Positions 7,607-10,697 of a stretch of 10,697 bases of DNA are shown here, one piece after another (position 1 is the stretch's first letter; each line of letters starts with the position of its first letter). Under the pieces are notes generated by a model. It saw only the letters and a program-made list of their open reading frames with translations, did not search any database and was not told the origin of the DNA. A program made the translations under genes and the position numbers. Where the stretch lies: assembly GCA_937877165.1 (NCBI GenBank), contig CALEFO010000145.1, forward strand, positions 1-10,697, read 5' to 3'. This DNA is from an uncultured Lachnospiraceae bacterium (GTDB lineage: Bacteria; Bacillota; Clostridia; Lachnospirales; Lachnospiraceae).

Positions 7607-7640
7607 GTTTGAAAGTGACATATCGATGTCACTTTCAAAC
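7607..7640. repeat. Perfect 15-bp inverted repeat
   Basis: Arms 7607-7621 and 7626-7640 are exact reverse complements, each reading GTTTGAAAGTGACAT on its own strand, around a 4-base loop ATCG. A perfect palindrome of 34 bases is very unlikely by chance. Downstream on the minus strand there is CAGCAGCAT rather than a run of T. Confidence 0.9.
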
Positions 7641-7663
7641 TTTCTCCTCTTTTCCCCATGGAA

Positions 7664-8581
7664 TCAGCCTTTTACAGAGCCAACCATCATTCCCTTTTCA
7701 AAGGTCTTCTGCGCAAACGGATAAATAATGATCAACGGAAGAGCTGACAGAACCATGCTTGCAAGTTCAATGGTTTTATACCCTGCTGCCGCTTCAGACA
7801 GCGTCGTAACCAGCGAAGATGTGCTGGAAGTTGACATTGTTGAAGCCAGGTTCGAAGCCAGCTGACTGGATTTGATCAACGACAGCGTGTAATAGGAAAT
7901 TGTCTGCAGCTCAGAGGTCTTGGTAAAATACAGTGTTCCCGTATAGTCGTTCCACATGGATACTGCCGTAAACAGTGCCAGAGCGCCGATTACCGGCTTT
8001 GACAGAGGGAAAACGATTCGGAAGAATACTGTTGGTTCACCCGCGCCGTCAAGCTTTGCAGACTCGAAAAGAGCCTCCGGGATTGCCTTGAAGTTTGCCG
8101 TATAGATGATAACGTTGTAAAAGCCGCCGAACAGGCAGGGCAGAATATATACCCAGAAGGAATCATAAATATGCAGGGCATTAAATAAGATAAAGTACGC
8201 GATGACGCCACCGTTCAGATACATACTGAGAAATCCGATCGCCTTATAAAAGCCTTTCCCTGCCAGACAGCTTTTGGAAAATCCATATGAAAACATGGAG
8301 GTAATCAGCGTCTGCAATACCGTTACGATCACGGTTCTCGCAAGTGTCACCAGAAATGCAGTGATAATTTTGGAATTACCAAGAACTGCTTCCCAGCTTT
8401 CCAGCGTGAATCTGCGCGTCCAAATCAGTGCAAATCCATTCTTTTCGATTTCACTCGCATTTTCGAAGGAATTGATCAATGAGAACCATACCGGATACAC
8501 TGTAATCGCCACAATAAGAAGCATCACCGCAGCCAAAACAATATGAAATGCCTTCTGCTTTGCTGATTTGATTTTATACAT
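7664..8581 (-). CDS. Carbohydrate ABC transporter permease, LplC/YtcP type
   Basis: Inner-membrane permease of the CUT1 family, 305 residues, the usual size. It has about six transmembrane helices, beginning with VLAAVMLLIVAITVYPVWF (about residues 15-33). The cytoplasmic EAA loop that docks with the ATPase is EALFESAKLDGAGEPTVFF at about residues 169-187, with the diagnostic DGAGE and a following PLSKP. The C-terminus GMMVGSVKG matches the ending (G-x-x-x-G-x-VKG) characteristic of the YtcP/LplC group. Before the last helix there is a Ser/Thr/Ala-rich segment (about 238-267), where this group normally carries a variable low-complexity stretch. Start supported by AGAGGA 7 bases upstream. It follows the partner permease by 21 bases. 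Together with it and the binding protein it forms an importer, probably for an oligosaccharide or glycoside. The exact sugar is unknown. Confidence 0.94.
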   Translation of the reverse strand: MYKIKSAKQKAFHIVLAAVMLLIVAITVYPVWFSLINSFENASEIEKNGFALIWTRRFTLESWEAVLGNSKIITAFLVTLARTVIVTVLQTLITSMFSYGFSKSCLAGKGFYKAIGFLSMYLNGGVIAYFILFNALHIYDSFWVYILPCLFGGFYNVIIYTANFKAIPEALFESAKLDGAGEPTVFFRIVFPLSKPVIGALALFTAVSMWNDYTGTLYFTKTSELQTISYYTLSLIKSSQLASNLASTMSTSSTSSLVTTLSEAAAGYKTIELASMVLSALPLIIIYPFAQKTFEKGMMVGSVKG

Positions 8582-8602
8582 GACAGCTTCCTCTACTTTC
8601 TT

Positions 8603-9529
8603 TCAGAAAAGCCCACTGTCGGTAAGCTTCGTTGAAATCTTATTGGCAGCCAGCAGAAGTGCCAGTGCGATCGCGGATTTAAAGATATTCACCGCCGCCG
8701 CGATGCCAAACTGCAGCTGCTGGAGTCCCGTTTTAAAGATATAAGTATCAATAACTTCGCTCTTCTCAAGGTTAAAAGAATTCTGCAGCACATAAATCTG
8801 ATCAAAGTTATTGTTCATAATTCCTGCCACTGCAAAAATTACCATAATCACCACAGTGGATTTGATTGATGGAAGAGTTATATACCACATCTTCTGTCCC
8901 CTGGAGGCTCCATCCAGATCCGCAGCCTCATAAAGCTCCTGATCCACTCCTGAAATTGCGGCCGTATAAAGAATCGTGCTCCATCCAAGCTCCTTCAAAA
9001 AATTTGATGCAATGGCGATCCCCCAGAACAGCTTCGGATCTCCCATAAAGGAAACCGGCTTATCGATCCATCCAAGACTCATCAGAATCATATTCAACGC
9101 GCCATCGCTGGAAAGCAGGACATTGACAATTCCACCGAACACCACCCAGGATACAAAGTGCGGCATATAGGTTGCTGTTTGTACAAATCCCTTCAAGCGA
9201 TGATTTGCAATTTCATTAATGAATAAAGCAAAAACAATCGCCCCCAGAATATTGAGTGTATTCCCAATCAGGTTAATTCCAAGCGTGTTCTCCAGCATTC
9301 TCAGGAAATCATGATTTCCGAATATAATCTTGAAGTTCTGGAAGCCGTACCACGGACTTGTAAACACTCCGGCAAAACCTTCTGTCACTTTGTAATTCTT
9401 AAATGCAAGAAGCAGTCCGAACAGTGGGAGAATGCTGAACAACAGTAGCAGAATGGTCCCGGGAAGCATCATCAGATGCAGCTGAAGCTGCATTTTTGTG
9501 TTTCCTTTGATTCCTCTCGTTTTATTCAT
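8603..9529 (-). CDS. Carbohydrate ABC transporter permease, LplB/YtcO type
   Basis: Inner-membrane CUT1 permease of 308 residues, partner of the adjacent LplC-like subunit. The first hydrophobic segment is LMMLPGTILLLLFSILPLFGLLLAF with the typical LPG-x-x-x-LLxF-x-x-xPL start at residues about 19-43, followed by the family's SPWYGFQNFKIIF (58-70). The EAA loop is QELYEAADLDGASRGQKMWY at about residues 197-216, followed by ITLPSIK. Near the C-terminus QFGIAAAVNIFKSAIALALLL is the usual last helix, and the ending is KLTDSGLF. The preceding AGGA is 7 bases from the ATG. No ATPase gene accompanies the transporter, as is usual for Firmicute Lpl/Ytc-type systems, which borrow a shared MsmX-type ATPase. 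Substrate unknown. Confidence 0.95.
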   Translation of the reverse strand: MNKTRGIKGNTKMQLQLHLMMLPGTILLLLFSILPLFGLLLAFKNYKVTEGFAGVFTSPWYGFQNFKIIFGNHDFLRMLENTLGINLIGNTLNILGAIVFALFINEIANHRLKGFVQTATYMPHFVSWVVFGGIVNVLLSSDGALNMILMSLGWIDKPVSFMGDPKLFWGIAIASNFLKELGWSTILYTAAISGVDQELYEAADLDGASRGQKMWYITLPSIKSTVVIMVIFAVAGIMNNNFDQIYVLQNSFNLEKSEVIDTYIFKTGLQQLQFGIAAAVNIFKSAIALALLLAANKISTKLTDSGLF

Positions 9530-9543
9530 ATTGGTTTCCTTTG

Positions 9544-9561
9544 TACAAGTTCCTACTTGTA
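9544..9561. promoter_or_regulatory. Small hairpin at the end of the binding-protein gene
   Basis: TACAAGT (9544-9550) and ACTTGTA (9555-9561) are exact reverse complements with a 4-base loop. The stem straddles the TAG stop of the binding protein (9555-9553) and lies just before the permease ribosome binding site. Stems here in ABC operons can protect the upstream mRNA and lower permease output relative to the binding protein. There is no T-run; the role is inferred. Confidence 0.45.
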
Positions 9562-10697
9562 AAGCTCCGCATTATGATTCTTAATTGTCTTCCCTGTTTC
9601 CTGATATCTCTTCTGTAGAACCTTGTCGTATTCCGCATCGATGTCCGCAACATGATAGCTATCCAGTGTCTTCAGCATGTTCTGATACTCAGCTTCAAAC
9701 GTAGCATCATCCGGTGCCGATATAATTTTCGCCTTCTGAGATTCCAGATAGCTGTCAATCTGTGACTTGGCAATTCCCAGATCACTGGAAGGCTCCACCA
9801 CGTTGGCAGAAGTAAAATCAAGAAGCGCAGAATCATAAATATAGGTATTCTCATATCTGCCGATTGCCGTAGCAATTCGTTCTGCAAGTCCGAAATCCGA
9901 ATCCGGCTCCGGAACCGGCTCCGTATTGAAATTGAAAGCCAGATTGGTAAATGGCCATAACTGCTGATTTTTCTTATAATCCTCCTGCCAGGTGCGCTCT
10001 CCTTCTTCCGTTCTTGTCACAAATCCACCTTCGTCGATGGTATAATCTCTTCCTTCAATTCCGTAGTAATTCATCAGCAATCCTTCCCGACTGGTAATCC
10101 AGGAAAGCCACTTTGCCACCTTCTCGGGTTCCTTGCAGTTTTTGGAGACAGCTGTCCAGATCCAGCCAAGTCCTGCCGACTGGTTGATCGGTTCTGCGGG
10201 CTGAGCTCCGCTGGACGCCAAAACCGGTCCAAAGGAGGCCCATCTGGTTCCGGTCTTATCCAGAAGCTGCTGATTGCCGATCCAGCAGAATACGACGCCT
10301 GCCTTCAAATAGGTTTTCAGCGCGGTATCATCAATCGTCATCGTATTGACATCCAGGCAGCCCTTCTGAACCAGATTATTGACAAATTTCAGCGCCTCCT
10401 TATATCCGGGAGACAGCTCCAAATGACGGTAATGACTGTTCTCATCCACCGGCTGGGCTCCAAAATTATTGGCAATCACGGTATCCAGAGATTTTTCAAT
10501 CCATTCATCGCCATGAAGAATCACCGGAATAATTTTCTGTCCATTGATGGTGACATCCGACTGGGCCACCTTCTGGCAGGCCTTATAGAAATCCTCTTCG
10601 GTTTTCACCTCATCTGCAGTAATCCCTACCGCATCCATTACGTTCTCATCAAACATAATGCAGATGAGGTGAAAACCGAAGAGGATTTCTATAAGGC
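9553..10697 (-). CDS. Extracellular solute-binding protein (LplA-like), 5' part missing
   Basis: Surface lipoprotein component of the CUT1 importer, by position and sequence. About 368 codons of credible coding sequence are present; the family is usually 500-550 residues, so the lipoprotein signal and first lobe are missing at the right edge. Counting from the first in-window Met at 10656, visible family features are FDENVMDAVGITADEVKTEEDF (residues 2-23), the hinge-region patterns around AGLGWIWTAVSKN, and the hallmark MNYYGIEGRDYTIDEGG, a close match to the YGIEGxxYTIDExG motif of LplA-like proteins. The C-terminal region is helical and charged, ending in AELYK. The real protein surely starts upstream. 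The frame stays open to the window edge, but the 14 codons above 10656 are read from an inverted copy of bases 10580-10618 and should not be taken as real protein. It precedes the two permeases with a 23-base gap. Confidence 0.9.
   Translation of the reverse strand, partial: LIEILFGFHLICIMFDENVMDAVGITADEVKTEEDFYKACQKVAQSDVTINGQKIIPVILHGDEWIEKSLDTVIANNFGAQPVDENSHYRHLELSPGYKEALKFVNNLVQKGCLDVNTMTIDDTALKTYLKAGVVFCWIGNQQLLDKTGTRWASFGPVLASSGAQPAEPINQSAGLGWIWTAVSKNCKEPEKVAKWLSWITSREGLLMNYYGIEGRDYTIDEGGFVTRTEEGERTWQEDYKKNQQLWPFTNLAFNFNTEPVPEPDSDFGLAERIATAIGRYENTYIYDSALLDFTSANVVEPSSDLGIAKSQIDSYLESQKAKIISAPDDATFEAEYQNMLKTLDSYHVADIDAEYDKVLQKRYQETGKTIKNHNAELYK
10580..10697. repeat. 39-bp perfect inverted repeat at the window edge
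   Basis: Bases 10580-10618 and 10659-10697 are exact reverse complements over 39 positions, separated by 40 bases. The outer end coincides with the window edge. The inner arm is genuine coding sequence of the binding protein (ADEVKTEEDFYKA). The outer arm is the same sequence turned round. This is the pattern of a fold-back artefact at a contig end rather than a biological repeat. Confidence 0.85.

Larger units (their letters stand above)
7527..7663 (-). other. Structured intercistronic element, multiple hairpins
   Basis: The 137-base gap between the LplC-like permease and the beta-helix gene is the longest in the operon and is nearly all inverted repeats. In transcription order: a perfect 15-bp stem with a 4-base loop (7640-7607); an 11-bp stem with a 2-base bulge and loop TGAC (7605-7578); an 11-bp stem with one bulged base (7570-7544); and a 4-bp stem (7545-7535) whose 3' arm is the GAGG ribosome binding site. 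No T-run follows the strongest hairpin, so it is not a standard intrinsic terminator. It may be a dispersed palindromic repeat of the REP/MITE kind, an mRNA processing or stability site, or a translation control element. The hairpins are seen directly; the role is inferred. Confidence 0.7.

Noticed and set aside
7607..7640. Rho-independent terminator after the LplC-like permease
   Set aside because: The stem is strong but there is no T-run after it in the transcription direction, and on the other strand the following bases are only mixed T/C.

Overview
The window looks like a chromosomal fragment of an anaerobic gut-type Firmicute, most likely a Clostridia/Lachnospiraceae member. The evidence is the YesM/YesN-type two-component pair, an LplA/LplB/LplC-style CUT1 sugar ABC transporter without its own ATPase, AGGAG-type ribosome binding sites before nearly every gene, and moderate GC. 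This is inference from gene content; no rRNA or other marker is present. All nine genes lie on the minus strand, so transcription runs from high to low coordinates. No gap between genes exceeds about 140 bases, and no stretch of more than 300 bases lacks a gene.

In transcription order: (1) an extracellular solute-binding protein, cut at the right edge (10697-9553); (2) permease LplB/YtcO-like (9529-8603); (3) permease LplC/YtcP-like (8581-7664); (4) a 137-base intercistronic gap packed with consecutive hairpins (7663-7527); (5) a 599-residue right-handed beta-helix protein with no signal peptide (7526-5727); (6) a 12-helix MFS transporter (5687-4470); (7) a MoaF-like calycin-type protein (4459-3635); (8) a small FMN-binding split-barrel protein of the pyridoxamine 5'-phosphate oxidase type (3595-3203); (9) a YesM-type sensor histidine kinase (3083-1269); (10) a YesN-type response regulator that runs off the left edge (1266-1) before its AraC-type DNA-binding domain.

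Likely logic: the sensor kinase/regulator pair senses an external ligand and switches on the transport operon, as YesMN-type systems do next to CUT1 transporters. The ABC components import an oligosaccharide or glycoside, presumably powered by a shared MsmX-type ATPase encoded elsewhere. The unusual part is the middle: a cytosolic beta-helix protein, an MFS carrier, a MoaF-like protein and a flavin split-barrel protein, with no recognisable glycoside hydrolase. This could be an undescribed processing module for a glycosylated or aromatic small molecule, but its chemistry cannot be read from the sequence.

Two structural points matter to any user. The last 39 bases are a perfect inverted copy of 10580-10618, which looks like a fold-back assembly artefact at a contig end, so sequence beyond about 10658 should not be trusted. 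The gap before the beta-helix gene holds a perfect 15-bp hairpin followed by three more, the last of which covers the ribosome binding site. It resembles a dispersed palindromic repeat or a structured RNA control element.
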